Part shown: positions 8,213 through 16,563 of the stretch, in pieces
How the letters are laid out: each line of letters opens with the position of its first letter
Numbering within the stretch: the first letter of the stretch is position 1
Assembly: GCF_900162815.1 (NCBI RefSeq)
Contig: NZ_FUGD01000128.1
Coordinates: 1 to 37,940, forward strand
DNA: 37,940 bases
From: Psychrobacter pasteurii
GTDB taxonomy: Bacteria; Pseudomonadota; Gammaproteobacteria; Pseudomonadales; Moraxellaceae
Direction of reading: 5' to 3'
Position numbers and translations under genes: made by a program
The notes under the pieces: model-generated
Database searches by the model: none
What the model saw: only the letters and a program-made list of their open reading frames with translations
Told to the model about the DNA's origin: nothing

Positions 8213-9199
8213 ATGCCTATAACTATGACTCAATCTGTTGCCAACTCAAATTCAAATAATGATTCTACTCAAGCCAATGCAGCCACTAACGACCCTAGTG
8301 TTTTTGGTAAGGTTGCTGTTGTCTATGGTGGTAACAGTAACGAGCGTGCTGTTTCCTTAGACAGTGGTAGTGCGGTATTAAAAGCTTTACAGTCGCAGGG
8401 CGTTGATGCCACGCATTTTGATCCAAAAGATCAGGACGTTACTGAGCTAAAAAACTATGATCGTGTCTTTAACGTTTTGCATGGTCGTGGGGGAGAAGAT
8501 GGTCAGCTACAAGGGCTACTTGACTGGTTACAGATTCCACAAACAGGCTCAGGTGTCTTAGCTTCTGCTATTGGTATGGACAAGGTTCGTACGAAACAGT
8601 TGTGGCAGGGTTGTGGTCTATCAACCGCTCCTTTTGCGGTTCTAAATCAAGACACCGATTGGCAGCAAGTAGTCAGTGCCTTAGGTTTACCATTAATGGT
8701 GAAGCCTGTGCATGAAGGCTCAAGTATTGGTATGAGTAAAGTGAATACTCTAGATGAGCTGCCAAAAGCTTTTGAATTAGCTTCAGGGTGTGGAGATGTG
8801 GTTATGGCTGAAAAGTGGATCACAGGCCGTGAATTCACTATCGTCATTATTGATGATGAAGCCTACCCGGTGATTCGTTTGCAACCTGCAGATGTTTCTA
8901 ACTTCTATGATTATGAAGCTAAGTACAATCGCAATGATACGATGTACCACATCCCATGTGGCTTAACCGAAGAAGAAGAGACTCATTTACAAGAGTTAAG
9001 CTTAGCCGCCTTTAGAGCCGTGAATGCTAAAGGGTGGGGACGAGTCGATGCCATGCAGGATGAAGAGGGTAACTTCTGGTTATTAGAAATCAACACCGTA
9101 CCTGGCATGACCAGCCACAGCTTAGTACCTATGGCGGCTAAAGCACGCGGTATGGACTTTGAGCAACTTTGCTGGCACATTCTGGCTCAAACTTTATAG
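8213..9199 (+). CDS. ddl: D-alanine--D-alanine ligase
   Basis: Ddl joins two D-alanines with ATP for the pentapeptide terminus. This ATP-grasp protein shows VYGGNSNERAVSLDSG near the N-terminus, VKPVHEGSSIGMSKV, the KWITGREFTI strand, YDYEAKY in the omega loop, and EINTVPGMTSHSLVPMAA at the catalytic end. The 328-residue length exceeds the usual 306 because of about 30 polar N-, S-, T-rich residues before the first domain. Start choice is uncertain: ATG at 8213 or ATG at 8225 (giving MTQSVANS), neither with a strong ribosome site. It lies between murC and ftsQ, as in the standard dcw order (the ddlB position). Confidence 0.97.
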   Translation: MPITMTQSVANSNSNNDSTQANAATNDPSVFGKVAVVYGGNSNERAVSLDSGSAVLKALQSQGVDATHFDPKDQDVTELKNYDRVFNVLHGRGGEDGQLQGLLDWLQIPQTGSGVLASAIGMDKVRTKQLWQGCGLSTAPFAVLNQDTDWQQVVSALGLPLMVKPVHEGSSIGMSKVNTLDELPKAFELASGCGDVVMAEKWITGREFTIVIIDDEAYPVIRLQPADVSNFYDYEAKYNRNDTMYHIPCGLTEEEETHLQELSLAAFRAVNAKGWGRVDAMQDEEGNFWLLEINTVPGMTSHSLVPMAAKARGMDFEQLCWHILAQTL

Positions 9200-9215
9200 T
9201 TTGCAATAGGATAGA

Positions 9216-9256
9216 GAAGACAAGTAAGCAGTTCATATTCAAAGCTACTTGTCTTC
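9216..9256. repeat. inverted repeat after ddl
   Basis: GAAGACAAGTAAGC (9216-9229) pairs with GCTACTTGTCTTC (9244-9256) with one bulged base and a 14-base loop. There is no T-tract after it, so it is not a classical terminator. It may be an RNA hairpin or 3' stabiliser between ddl and ftsQ. Confidence 0.5.
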
Positions 9257-9426
9257 AAACTGTCCTTAATACGGTTTATGAGCAATCGTTTTAGTCATAA
9301 CAGCGACATGAGTAACTCTTTTATTTCTCATATCGCTTGTTCTGTCATAAATTGATACATGCTCACTAAACATAGCCGCTATCGCTGCTTGAGCAAATAC
9401 GTTACAATTATGAGTTATTAGACAAA

Positions 9427-10308
9427 ATGGATACTACGGCTGCTTCTGTGAATAAAACTGCGCTGAACCCAAGTAAATTTCTATCCGCTAAAATGTGGAT
9501 TACTATTACGGTAGTTTTATTTGTTGCTATTTTTTTCGTGGTATCAAATAGAATTTATAACTCGCAGCCTGCAAAAGTGGTTGTGAACACTAAAAATCTG
9601 GATGCTGCTCAGTACGAAACCTTAGATAAGGTAATGGGCAAAAAAGAAGCAGGTAGCTTCTTTACAGCTGTATTGCCTGAGCTGAAAGATCAAGTGATGG
9701 AGCAGGACTGGATCAGCCAAGTTGATATTGAGCGTAAGTGGGGAGAAGGCATTGTTATCACAGCCTTACCACGAGAAGCGATAGCACGATTTGGCAGTGA
9801 GCATTTAATTGATTCACAAGGGAAGGTTTATAAACCTGTCACTGAATCTGAATTGCTTCAGCCTGGACTGATAATGTTGCAAGGGGATGCTGATCAGTCC
9901 ACTTTGATTATGCAGCAAATGCAACAGGTCAATCAGTGGTTTGCTCCGCTAGAGATGCAAGTAGAGGATTTGGTGCTGACGCCTCGTATGACTTGGGCCA
10001 TCAAATTTGATAACGGGATGCGTATTATTGTAGATAATGAGCATACTTCCCAAAAGCTAATGAACTTAAGCCAATTATTGCAAAACCAGTTGGCAGATAA
10101 AAAAGATAATATCGCCTCTGCAGATTTACGTTATAAAAATGGCTTTGTTATTGATTGGAAAGCGAATGTAGAAGAGACGACCCCCAGCTCTTCAACAAAT
10201 GATGAGGCAAAATCGCAGCCCCCCAGTAAAGAAAATATAGTAGAAGAAAAAGTAACGGGAACAGCAGCGCAGGAAGCAAGTGCTGAAGAAAGTGAGATAC
10301 CACTTTAA
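9427..10308 (+). CDS. ftsQ: cell division protein FtsQ
   Basis: FtsQ is the bitopic divisome protein that links FtsA/FtsZ-side components to FtsB-FtsL. The 293-residue protein has a short cytoplasmic N-terminus, one transmembrane helix (about residues 23-41, WITITVVLFVAIFFVVSNRI), then a periplasmic POTRA domain; the segment QDWISQVDIERKWGEGIVI is the typical POTRA end, and EREAIARF-type residues with DSQGKVYKP open the beta domain. About 45 acidic, Ser/Glu-rich residues form a C-terminal tail after KNGFVIDWK. The ATG start has only weak upstream complementarity (TTAGACAAA). It is separated from ddl by 227 bases and from ftsA by 253, unlike the overlapping genes of enterics. Confidence 0.93.
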   Translation: MDTTAASVNKTALNPSKFLSAKMWITITVVLFVAIFFVVSNRIYNSQPAKVVVNTKNLDAAQYETLDKVMGKKEAGSFFTAVLPELKDQVMEQDWISQVDIERKWGEGIVITALPREAIARFGSEHLIDSQGKVYKPVTESELLQPGLIMLQGDADQSTLIMQQMQQVNQWFAPLEMQVEDLVLTPRMTWAIKFDNGMRIIVDNEHTSQKLMNLSQLLQNQLADKKDNIASADLRYKNGFVIDWKANVEETTPSSSTNDEAKSQPPSKENIVEEKVTGTAAQEASAEESEIPL

Positions 10309-10311
10309 TTT

Positions 10312-10345
10312 AAAGCCGCCTCAAAGTTGATTTGAAGCGGTTTTA
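10312..10345 (+). terminator. terminator-like hairpin between ftsQ and ftsA
   Basis: AAAGCCGCCTCAAA pairs with TTTGAAGCGGTTTT around GTTGA, with one G-T wobble and one C-A mismatch, ending in TTTTATTT. It starts 4 bases after the ftsQ stop codon. This would limit read-through into ftsA. Confidence 0.5.
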
Positions 10346-10504
10346 TTTAGTAATTTGAACTTGAAAATTATTAGCTAAGATAGGTCATAAACAGGTAAGA
10401 TTTGTTTTTTTAAAGCTCCTGGTATTTAGCTAGTATGTTGGATAGGCTTATAGCGATATTTAGAAAAACCCTAATTTAACCTTACTGTTTTATTTAGGGC
10501 TTAT

Positions 10505-10522
10505 TAGTATAGTTTTATACTA
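10505..10522 (+). promoter_or_regulatory. palindromic -10-like region before ftsA
   Basis: TAGTATA-GTTT-TATACTA forms a perfect 7-pair hairpin that contains a TATACT hexamer (10516-10521) 40 bases before the ftsA start. It may be the ftsA promoter -10 or an operator. No good -35 was found. Confidence 0.3.
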
Positions 10523-10561
10523 GTAGACCCGCACAGTACGCACATATATGTTTTAAACTTT

Positions 10562-11854
10562 ATGAGTAAATCTGAAAATCTTCTCGCCGTCATTCATTTA
10601 AGCGCCACTGCAGTATATGTCGTGGTGGGCAATGTTGTTTCTGAAACAGATATACGTATTAAGGGTGTTGGCGAGATTCCTACTGAAGATTTTCAGCAAG
10701 GTCAGATTAAGCATTTTGATCGCTTAAAAAGCTCTATTCGTCAAGCCATTATTCAAGCTGAAGAAATGGCAAACTGTCGTATTCACAGTGTGTGGCTAAC
10801 CTTATCAACCCCTGAGTTGCTAAGCAGTAATGGCTTTGGAGCAGTGGATATAGAGCAAGGTGTGGTAGAAACCCAACATATTGTGAAAGCTTTGAGTTTG
10901 GCCAAGGCCAGTGTCTTACCCAATACTCATTATCTTATGCATCACTGTCAGCAAGGTATCTTTTTAGATAATAAAGAGCAGATGGTAGATGATGCCATTG
11001 GCATGTATGCCAATAAAGTCACTGTCATGTATCACTTAATGATGATGCCAGTGTCTAGTAGACAAAATATCCAAAAGTTGATTCAGGCCTGTGATATCAG
11101 TATTGATCATATGTTGTTCGATGCCGTATCAAGTGCCGAATATAGCCTAATGCCCGAAGAACGTGAGCAAGGGGTTTGTTTAATTGATATTGGCGCAAGC
11201 AGCACCAGTGTTTGTGTTTATCGTGAAAACAAACTCATATTTACTCACTGTATTCCAGAAGGTGGCAATAAGGTAACTATGGATATATCTGCTGACTTGA
11301 ATCTCACGATGATGGAGGCTGAAAAGCTGAAAATCCAGAGAGGGACAGTAGATACTCGTGATGTAGATCCTACTAGGTTTGAAACATTCCCAAGAGTAGG
11401 TATGGCTGATGAAGCAACTATCAGCATGTTACAGTTGGCTCAAATTATTGAAGCTCGCTATATTGAAATTTACCGGATTATTTTCCAGAAGCTAGCTGAT
11501 GAAGGCTTGATGGACTACTTACAGCGTGGTGTTATTCTAACAGGCGGTGGCAGTCAGGTTCGTGGAATGGTACGTTTTTCAAAGCGCTTGCTAGAGATGC
11601 CTGTGGTAATGAGCAATCCGCATGATGCCATTACAGCTTACACTCACTTTGGTGATGATGATAAGGTTAAAGAGTTGAATTTGAGGGTAAGTCAGCGTGC
11701 CTTACAAACCGCTTATGGTGCCTTGTTATATAGTCAAAGCGAACAGTTTAAGCACAGTGAAAAGAGTTCACCAGAAGCATTAGAGATCAATAAGCCTAAT
11801 AAATTTAGCACCTTCAAACACAATTTGAGTAATTTTTTCAAAAGCATAATATAA
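10562..11854 (+). CDS. ftsA: cell division protein FtsA
   Basis: FtsA is the actin-like ATPase that ties FtsZ filaments to the membrane and recruits later division proteins. The 430-residue protein shows the actin-fold phosphate loops: LLAVIHLSATAVYVVVG at the N-terminus, LIDIGASSTSVCVY in the middle, and GVILTGGGSQVRGM near the C-terminus. The last residues, NKFSTFKHNLSNFFKSII, form the amphipathic membrane-targeting helix. The first motif has lost the usual D-G-T pattern (IHLSAT), unlike E. coli GLEIGT. The ATG at 10562 has no purine-rich ribosome site (TTTTAAACTTT precedes it), which is odd for a gene of this level. It is followed by ftsZ after 97 bases. Confidence 0.96.
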   Translation: MSKSENLLAVIHLSATAVYVVVGNVVSETDIRIKGVGEIPTEDFQQGQIKHFDRLKSSIRQAIIQAEEMANCRIHSVWLTLSTPELLSSNGFGAVDIEQGVVETQHIVKALSLAKASVLPNTHYLMHHCQQGIFLDNKEQMVDDAIGMYANKVTVMYHLMMMPVSSRQNIQKLIQACDISIDHMLFDAVSSAEYSLMPEEREQGVCLIDIGASSTSVCVYRENKLIFTHCIPEGGNKVTMDISADLNLTMMEAEKLKIQRGTVDTRDVDPTRFETFPRVGMADEATISMLQLAQIIEARYIEIYRIIFQKLADEGLMDYLQRGVILTGGGSQVRGMVRFSKRLLEMPVVMSNPHDAITAYTHFGDDDKVKELNLRVSQRALQTAYGALLYSQSEQFKHSEKSSPEALEINKPNKFSTFKHNLSNFFKSII

Positions 11855-11951
11855 TTTCTCTATATTTTAATTTTTCATATTTCACAGTCATTATTTAGTT
11901 CTCACTTATGAATAAGTAAACTGACTAAATAGATGGCCTCAAGGAGTGATA

Positions 11952-13139
11952 ATGTCTAAGTACACAATGGCTAGCAATGGCCACGATTTAAACAATGGTC
12001 AGGCGCGTTTCACAGTTTTCGGTGTAGGTGGTGGCGGTGGTAACGCTGTTGAACACATGGTTCAGCAAGGCGTTAAAGGCGTGACCTTTGTTTGTGCCAA
12101 TACCGATAAACAAGCTTTAGATAGACTAACTGCTGATAATAAGCTACAACTTGGTGCACAAACTAACCGTGGTCTTGGTGCTGGAGCAAACCCTGAAGTG
12201 GGTCGTGAAGCTGCAGAACAAGATGAAGACGCTATCCGTGAGCTGCTTAAAGACTCAGACATGGTATTTATCACTGCCGGTATGGGTGGTGGTACGGGTA
12301 CAGGTGCAGCGCCTGTGGTAGCTCGTATTGCTAAAGAAATGGAAATCTTAACTGTGGGTGTTGTTACCACTCCTTTCAAATTTGAAGGCGGTAAGCGAAT
12401 TAAGGCTGCTAAAGCAGGTATCGATGCTTTATCAAACTTCGTAGACTCTATCATTACCATTCCAAACGATAAGCTGTTAAAAGTATACGGCAACATCTCA
12501 ATGCAAGAAGCTTTCAAAAAAGCAGATGACGTATTGATGCATGCGGTACAAGGTATTGCTCAGACCATCTCAAGCGAAGGTGTGATCAACATTGACTTCA
12601 ACGATATCCGCACTGCTATGACAGCTAAAGGTCATGCGATGATGGGTATTGGTCGTGCTAGTGGTGAAGACCGTGCGCGTCAAGCTACTGAAAAAGCCAT
12701 TCGCTCACCTCTATTAGACGATTTGGTATTAGAAAACGCCAAAGGACTAATCGTAAACGTAGTGTCGTCTGAATCAGTAACGCTAGCTGAGCTAAACGAA
12801 ATTACTGAAGTAGTAAACGACATTACAGATATTGAAGAAGCCAACATCTTTATTGGTACTGTGATTGATGAGAAGCTAGGCGAAGACTTACACGTAACCG
12901 TCATTGCTACCGGCTTAACCTTAGATCAGAGCCCAGCGAATGAGCCAATGCCTTCAGCGACCAGTGCTCACACTGTGGATCGTTCAACGCATACCAGTGC
13001 TTTCAACGCACAGCAAAAGTCGCAGCCACAGCCTCAAAGTCAGCCAGCAGGTCCAGCAACTACCACTACGACTGCACAGCCTGCAGCGACTAAGACGAAC
13101 AGCATTCAAGACTACTTAAAGCGTCAACAGAATCGTTAA
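11952..13139 (+). CDS. ftsZ: cell division GTPase FtsZ
   Basis: FtsZ is the tubulin homologue that forms the division ring. The 395-residue protein shows GVGGGGGNAVEHM at the nucleotide pocket, the tubulin signature GGGTGTGAAPVVA, and the T7 region IDFNDIRTAM with catalytic acidic residues. After about residue 320 comes a Gln/Pro/Thr-rich linker, ending in the conserved C-terminal peptide SIQDYLKRQQNR that binds FtsA. The frame is open from a GTG at 11946, but ATG at 11952 is chosen because AAGGAG (11941-11946) lies 5 bases before it. A strong terminator follows, so ftsZ ends the ftsA-ftsZ unit. Confidence 0.98.
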   Translation: MSKYTMASNGHDLNNGQARFTVFGVGGGGGNAVEHMVQQGVKGVTFVCANTDKQALDRLTADNKLQLGAQTNRGLGAGANPEVGREAAEQDEDAIRELLKDSDMVFITAGMGGGTGTGAAPVVARIAKEMEILTVGVVTTPFKFEGGKRIKAAKAGIDALSNFVDSIITIPNDKLLKVYGNISMQEAFKKADDVLMHAVQGIAQTISSEGVINIDFNDIRTAMTAKGHAMMGIGRASGEDRARQATEKAIRSPLLDDLVLENAKGLIVNVVSSESVTLAELNEITEVVNDITDIEEANIFIGTVIDEKLGEDLHVTVIATGLTLDQSPANEPMPSATSAHTVDRSTHTSAFNAQQKSQPQPQSQPAGPATTTTTAQPAATKTNSIQDYLKRQQNR

Positions 13140-13171
13140 TCGCTTTAAACGCTAAAAAAGTCTGTAATAGT

Positions 13172-13201
13172 AAAAAGCCAAGCTTAAGCTTGGCTTTTTT
13201 T
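13172..13201 (+). terminator. strong intrinsic terminator after ftsZ
   Basis: A perfect 12-pair stem, AAAAAGCCAAGC with GCTTGGCTTTTT, around a TTAA loop, ending in seven T residues. It lies 33 bases after the ftsZ stop. Confidence 0.92.
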
Positions 13202-13339
13202 GTGTGTAATTGTTGAGGACTAAGGTAAATATTAAGCCTTATAAGCTATCTTAACGAGCTACTGTGTTAAAATTCCCTTATTGAAGTTATCCGTGCCGAG
13301 CACAGTAACTAACAGTTAAGTAATAAGAGTATCAACTTT

Positions 13340-14233
13340 ATGAAACAACGGACTTTAAAGCAACCTATTGAAGTAGTCGGTGTGGGCTTGCACAGTGGAC
13401 AGGATGTCACGCTTATATTGGAGCCTGCAGATATCAATACAGGCATACATTTTCTACGTACCGATATAGACAATGCCCCTTTAATTGCTGCAGATGCATT
13501 TTTAGTTACTGATACCGTCATGTCCTCAAACTTAGTGGTGGACGGAGTTAAGATTGGCACTGTCGAGCATTTATTAAGTGCCTTAGCGGGCCTGGGTATA
13601 GATAACTTGCTAGTCAAAGTTTCCGATGCTGAGATTCCTATCATGGATGGGAGTGCAGCAAATTATGTAGAACTGGTATTACAAGCAGGGATTGAAGAGC
13701 AGTCAGCTCCCAAGAAATTTTTAAAGATCTTAAAGACAGTGAGGGTAGAAGAGGGGGATAAGTCTGCACAATTAGAGCCTTATGACGGTTTTTGTTTAGA
13801 TTTCCAAATCGAATTTGATCATCCTGGTATTCCTCAAGATACTCAGCATTACCAATTTGAGTTCTCTTCTAGCAATTATATTGAGAATGTGGGTAATGCT
13901 AGAACTTTTGGTTTTATGCGCGATATTGAATATCTCCAAAAAAACAACTTAGCTTTAGGCGGTAGTTTAGATAATGCTATTGTGCTTGATGATGAAGGTA
14001 TAGTTAATAAAGAAGGGCTGCGTCATAAGGAAGAGTTCGTACGCCATAAGATTTTAGATGCCATTGGCGACCTATATTTGGCAAAATATCCACTAATTGG
14101 TAAGTTCTCAGCCTATAAATCAGGGCATGATTTAAACAATAAACTGGTTAGAGCGGTGTATAGTGACCCTGAAAACTTTGAAATTGTAACAATTTATGAC
14201 ACAAGTGATTTTGCAATTGACTATAAATTATAA
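13340..14233 (+). CDS. lpxC: UDP-3-O-acyl-N-acetylglucosamine deacetylase
   Basis: LpxC is the zinc enzyme for the first committed step of lipid A synthesis, in the cytoplasm. The 297-residue protein begins QRTLKQPIEVVGVGLHSGQDV, the family start. It has the zinc histidine in TVEHLLSALAGLGIDN (H77), MDGSAANYVEL, the HKILDAIGDLYL segment that supplies the other two zinc ligands, and the catalytic histidine in YKSGHDLNNKLVRAV. The ATG start has AAGAG about 11 bases upstream. It follows ftsZ as in many gammaproteobacteria but is separated from it by a terminator. FtsH, which degrades LpxC in E. coli, lies 3.7 kb downstream. Confidence 0.98.
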   Translation: MKQRTLKQPIEVVGVGLHSGQDVTLILEPADINTGIHFLRTDIDNAPLIAADAFLVTDTVMSSNLVVDGVKIGTVEHLLSALAGLGIDNLLVKVSDAEIPIMDGSAANYVELVLQAGIEEQSAPKKFLKILKTVRVEEGDKSAQLEPYDGFCLDFQIEFDHPGIPQDTQHYQFEFSSSNYIENVGNARTFGFMRDIEYLQKNNLALGGSLDNAIVLDDEGIVNKEGLRHKEEFVRHKILDAIGDLYLAKYPLIGKFSAYKSGHDLNNKLVRAVYSDPENFEIVTIYDTSDFAIDYKL

Positions 14234-14311
14234 AAATCAAGGGTAAATTGAAAATATTTCTTCGATTTTTTAAGTTATTTTCTAGTTTAAAGCAACATTG
14301 TGGAAATATAG

Positions 14312-14343
14312 AAAAAAGCGAAACTTAGGTTTCGCTTTTTTTT
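14312..14343 (+). terminator. strong intrinsic terminator after lpxC
   Basis: AAAAAAGCGAAAC pairs with GTTTCGCTTTTTT around TTAG and is followed by T residues. It lies about 80 bases after the lpxC stop. The remaining bases to dciA (to 14528) show nothing else I can name. Confidence 0.9.
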
Positions 14344-14528
14344 ATCAAAATTTTATCATTGCTTGCACAATCCAAACATTTTCAATACTTATAAGCTGTG
14401 CAGGGCATAAAAATAGTGCACTAATAAGGTATGAATTCACATTTTACTTATGACTGGGTTTTAAAAAACAAACGTTCACAACCAATAACACCACGATTAG
14501 TTACATAATAAAACATTATAGAAAGTTT

Positions 14529-15068
14529 CTAGTCAGGTTTAATCAGACGTTTTAGAGAGGCTTTTAGGCGCTCATCTTTAATGACATGCTCTAATGTGTG
14601 TGTTATAGTTCTTTTCGTTGTTTCGGTGAGGCCACGTTTATCATGGCTTCCACCCTTACTAAGAGCTAAGTTCGATTGATTTGAATGCAAATTTGAGTAA
14701 TCCTGATTTTCATTTAAGTGGTCAATCGAAGCAGGGTAAGTAACGATTACATCTATATTTTTTAGTACGCTGAATGTAAGAGATTGTTCTTTTAGTATAT
14801 TAATTAGGTTGTTTGATTGGTATCGAAGATGGTTTGCCGCAGTTTGAGACTGCACAGAAAGCACTAACAAACCTTCTTCATACTTGACTACCCACAGTGA
14901 TTTTAGAATCTCTTCTGGTAGTCCTCTTCCTAATAAAGCTTTCATCTCTTGGGTTAGTTGATTCAGCTCAGAGCATTTCTCACTTAAAGACTTTGGCAAG
15001 GAAGACGCTGCAGACTTTTGATGATCAATACGCTTTGCTAGATGATTAGGTTTTAATGGGTTTTGCAT
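14529..15068 (-). CDS. dciA: DciA-like DUF721 protein, replicative helicase loader
   Basis: A 179-residue protein with the DUF721/DciA domain in residues about 30-110: the region LLGRGLPEEILKSLWVVKYEEGLLVLSVQSQTAANHLRYQ matches the family core of a helix followed by strands and an NHLRY-like segment. In bacteria without DnaC or DnaI, DciA loads the DnaB replicative helicase. The C-terminal 70 residues are polar and variable. The start is ATG at 15068 on the minus strand with GAGG 6 bases upstream; the frame could open at a TTG at 15080, but that overlaps the ribosome site. It is convergent to lpxC and divergent from the CHAP-like gene. The gene symbol rests on family resemblance. Confidence 0.85.
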   Translation of the reverse strand: MQNPLKPNHLAKRIDHQKSAASSLPKSLSEKCSELNQLTQEMKALLGRGLPEEILKSLWVVKYEEGLLVLSVQSQTAANHLRYQSNNLINILKEQSLTFSVLKNIDVIVTYPASIDHLNENQDYSNLHSNQSNLALSKGGSHDKRGLTETTKRTITHTLEHVIKDERLKASLKRLIKPD

Positions 15069-15197
15069 TGCAGGCCTCAAGCTTAATTTATAGATGAAGT
15101 TATCACTGAGTATATAGATAGCATAAACGGTTGCTAAGTCTAAATATAGGCTGTTTCGATAGGTCGTTTGTTTGTTAAATGAAGATTAAGAGGCTAT

Positions 15198-15203
15198 TTG
15201 ACA
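15198..15203 (+). promoter_or_regulatory. candidate -35 element for the CHAP-like gene
   Basis: A perfect TTGACA lies 45 bases before the start at 15248. The matching -10 is weak (TACATA or ATAGAA near 15218-15226). GGGAG at 15239-15243 is the ribosome site. Confidence 0.35.
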
Positions 15204-15247
15204 GGTAGGTTGAATAGTACATAGAAAAGGTTAATTCTGGGAGCGTT

Positions 15248-16009
15248 ATGAAAAAGTCACTTATTATTTTGTCGTTAATGGGGCTAAGTGCCACACAAGT
15301 AAATGCATCGGTTCAACAAACCTTTGAGTCAGCTGCAAGCTCTTCATTAGCTTCAGTTAGTAATGCTTCTATTACGCCAAGCACACCGGTAAGAACATAT
15401 AAAGTAGTAAACAATTTCTCTAACATTACTTCTAATACCACTGAACGTGTTCAGAATATCGAATACTTAAACAGTCAAGCACAACAGAAGAATGACGAAT
15501 TAGCCCAACTGGCTAAGCAGTTAGAAAGTAAATACAGTACTTCAACCTCGTTTGCTACATCTGCAAACAACCCTAACTTCTCTTCTGGTCGTTTGACCAG
15601 CTCAGCGCCTCCTGCTTTGGCTGCTGCTCGTGCCGCTCGTGCTGCACACTCTAGAACCATTGGCCTATGTGCACGCTATGTTCGTCAAGCGTTACAATCT
15701 GCAGGTTATGAGTTCACGCCTAATCCTTCAGCTTATCAATACGCAACCCGTGGTACGTTAGCACAAGCAGGCTTTGTTAAGCTTAGCAATGATAACTATC
15801 AGCCACAAGTTGGTGATGTTGCCGTATTTAACCGCTCTTCTAGAAACCCACATGGCCACATTCAAATTTATGATGGTTCACAATGGGTATCAGACTTTAG
15901 ACAAAACAAGTTCAGCCCATACAGCACCCATAACGGTTATAGCGTATGGCGTGATGGTCGTTACTTAGATGCGACGAACCAAGGTACTTACTTAGCGATG
16001 AACGATTAA
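15248..16009 (+). CDS. secreted CHAP/NlpC-like cysteine peptidoglycan hydrolase
   Basis: A 253-residue exported protein. Residues 1-20 are a signal peptide ending VNA. Residues about 66-96 are predicted coiled coil (ERVQNIEYLNSQAQQKNDEL). Residues 110-135 are low complexity, with an Ala/Arg run (PALAAARAARAAHS). The C-terminal 115 residues look like a CHAP- or NlpC/P60-type papain fold: GLCARYVRQALQSAG with candidate nucleophile C141, then VGDVAVFN and HGHIQIYDGSQWVSDF with candidate catalytic His (H202 or H204). Such enzymes cut peptide bonds in peptidoglycan. It is divergent from dciA and lies just past the dcw genes, which suggests a role in wall turnover or cell separation; that role is inference. 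Confidence 0.8.
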   Translation: MKKSLIILSLMGLSATQVNASVQQTFESAASSSLASVSNASITPSTPVRTYKVVNNFSNITSNTTERVQNIEYLNSQAQQKNDELAQLAKQLESKYSTSTSFATSANNPNFSSGRLTSSAPPALAAARAARAAHSRTIGLCARYVRQALQSAGYEFTPNPSAYQYATRGTLAQAGFVKLSNDNYQPQVGDVAVFNRSSRNPHGHIQIYDGSQWVSDFRQNKFSPYSTHNGYSVWRDGRYLDATNQGTYLAMND

Positions 16010-16051
16010 TAGTCTAGCTGTTAGTTACAGGCTTAGTCGCTAGTAGTACAG

Positions 16052-16099
16052 AAAAATCTCATTTATATCTAAACGTATTAGATAAATGAGATTTTTTTT
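16052..16099 (+). terminator. strong intrinsic terminator after the CHAP-like gene
   Basis: AAAAATCTCATTTAT-AT-CTAA pairs with TTAGATAAATGAGATTTTT around ACGTA, with a 2-base bulge, and is followed by a run of T. It serves the plus-strand gene ending at 16009. Confidence 0.9.
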
Positions 16100-16147
16100 G
16101 ATTCTTAAATTAAGCAAGCTTAGATAAAAAAATATTGGATAAAAACA

Positions 16148-16175
16148 ATAAAGGCCGCTATATAGCGGCCTTTAT
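16148..16175. terminator. palindromic terminator for yhbY
   Basis: ATAAAGGCCGCTA pairs perfectly with TAGCGGCCTTTAT. On the minus strand it is followed by TTGTTTTT, so it fits as the terminator of yhbY, 52 bases past its stop codon. It is also symmetric enough to work on the plus strand. Confidence 0.8.
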
Positions 16176-16227
16176 TTTAAATAGTTGGTTTTTAAATATC
16201 TATTTTTAAAGTCTCTAGCAAGAATGA

Positions 16228-16563
16228 TTAATCGCTATAACGACTTAAGTTAGATAGCTTAGGGTTAGCATTTGGGTTGCGGCGTAATAATAGAGCCATG
16301 CGACCAATACTATGAATAAGCTGGGCACCTGTTTTTTCAGCCAAATCACTACTAAATACTTCGCGTTCTTCTTTAGTGCCTGGTGGTGTTTTAATCTTAA
16401 TCAGCTCATGATCGTTTAAAGCGCGATCTAACTCTTCTACTACTGAATCGCTCAAGCCTTTGTTGCCGATAGTAACGACAGGCTTTAGTTCATGACCAAT
16501 GCCTTTTAGGCGGCGTAATTCAGTATTGTCCAATGCAGGACGTTTGTTTTTTGCATTACTCAT
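16228..16563 (-). CDS. yhbY: ribosome assembly RNA-binding protein YhbY
   Basis: A 111-residue CRM-domain protein. YhbY binds pre-50S ribosomal particles in E. coli (97 residues there). The domain begins RRLKGIGHELKPVVTIGNKGLSDSVVEELDRAL; GNKG is the conserved RNA-binding loop. It continues with HELIKIKTPPGTKEEREVFS and IGRMALLLRR. The ATG start is at 16563 on the minus strand. It is divergent from rlmE, the classic yhbY-rlmE-ftsH neighbourhood of gammaproteobacteria. Confidence 0.95.
   Translation of the reverse strand: MSNAKNKRPALDNTELRRLKGIGHELKPVVTIGNKGLSDSVVEELDRALNDHELIKIKTPPGTKEEREVFSSDLAEKTGAQLIHSIGRMALLLRRNPNANPKLSNLSRYSD

Noticed and set aside
9216-9256. Intrinsic terminator after ddl
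   Set aside because: The stem is good but there is no T-tract on either side; listed as an inverted repeat only.
11946-11951. GTG at 11946 as the ftsZ start
   Set aside because: It overlaps the AAGGAG ribosome site; ATG at 11952 has correct spacing.
12062-12517. 151-codon open frame antisense to ftsZ
   Set aside because: Ser/Ala/Pro-rich shadow of the ftsZ codon pattern, with no ribosome site.
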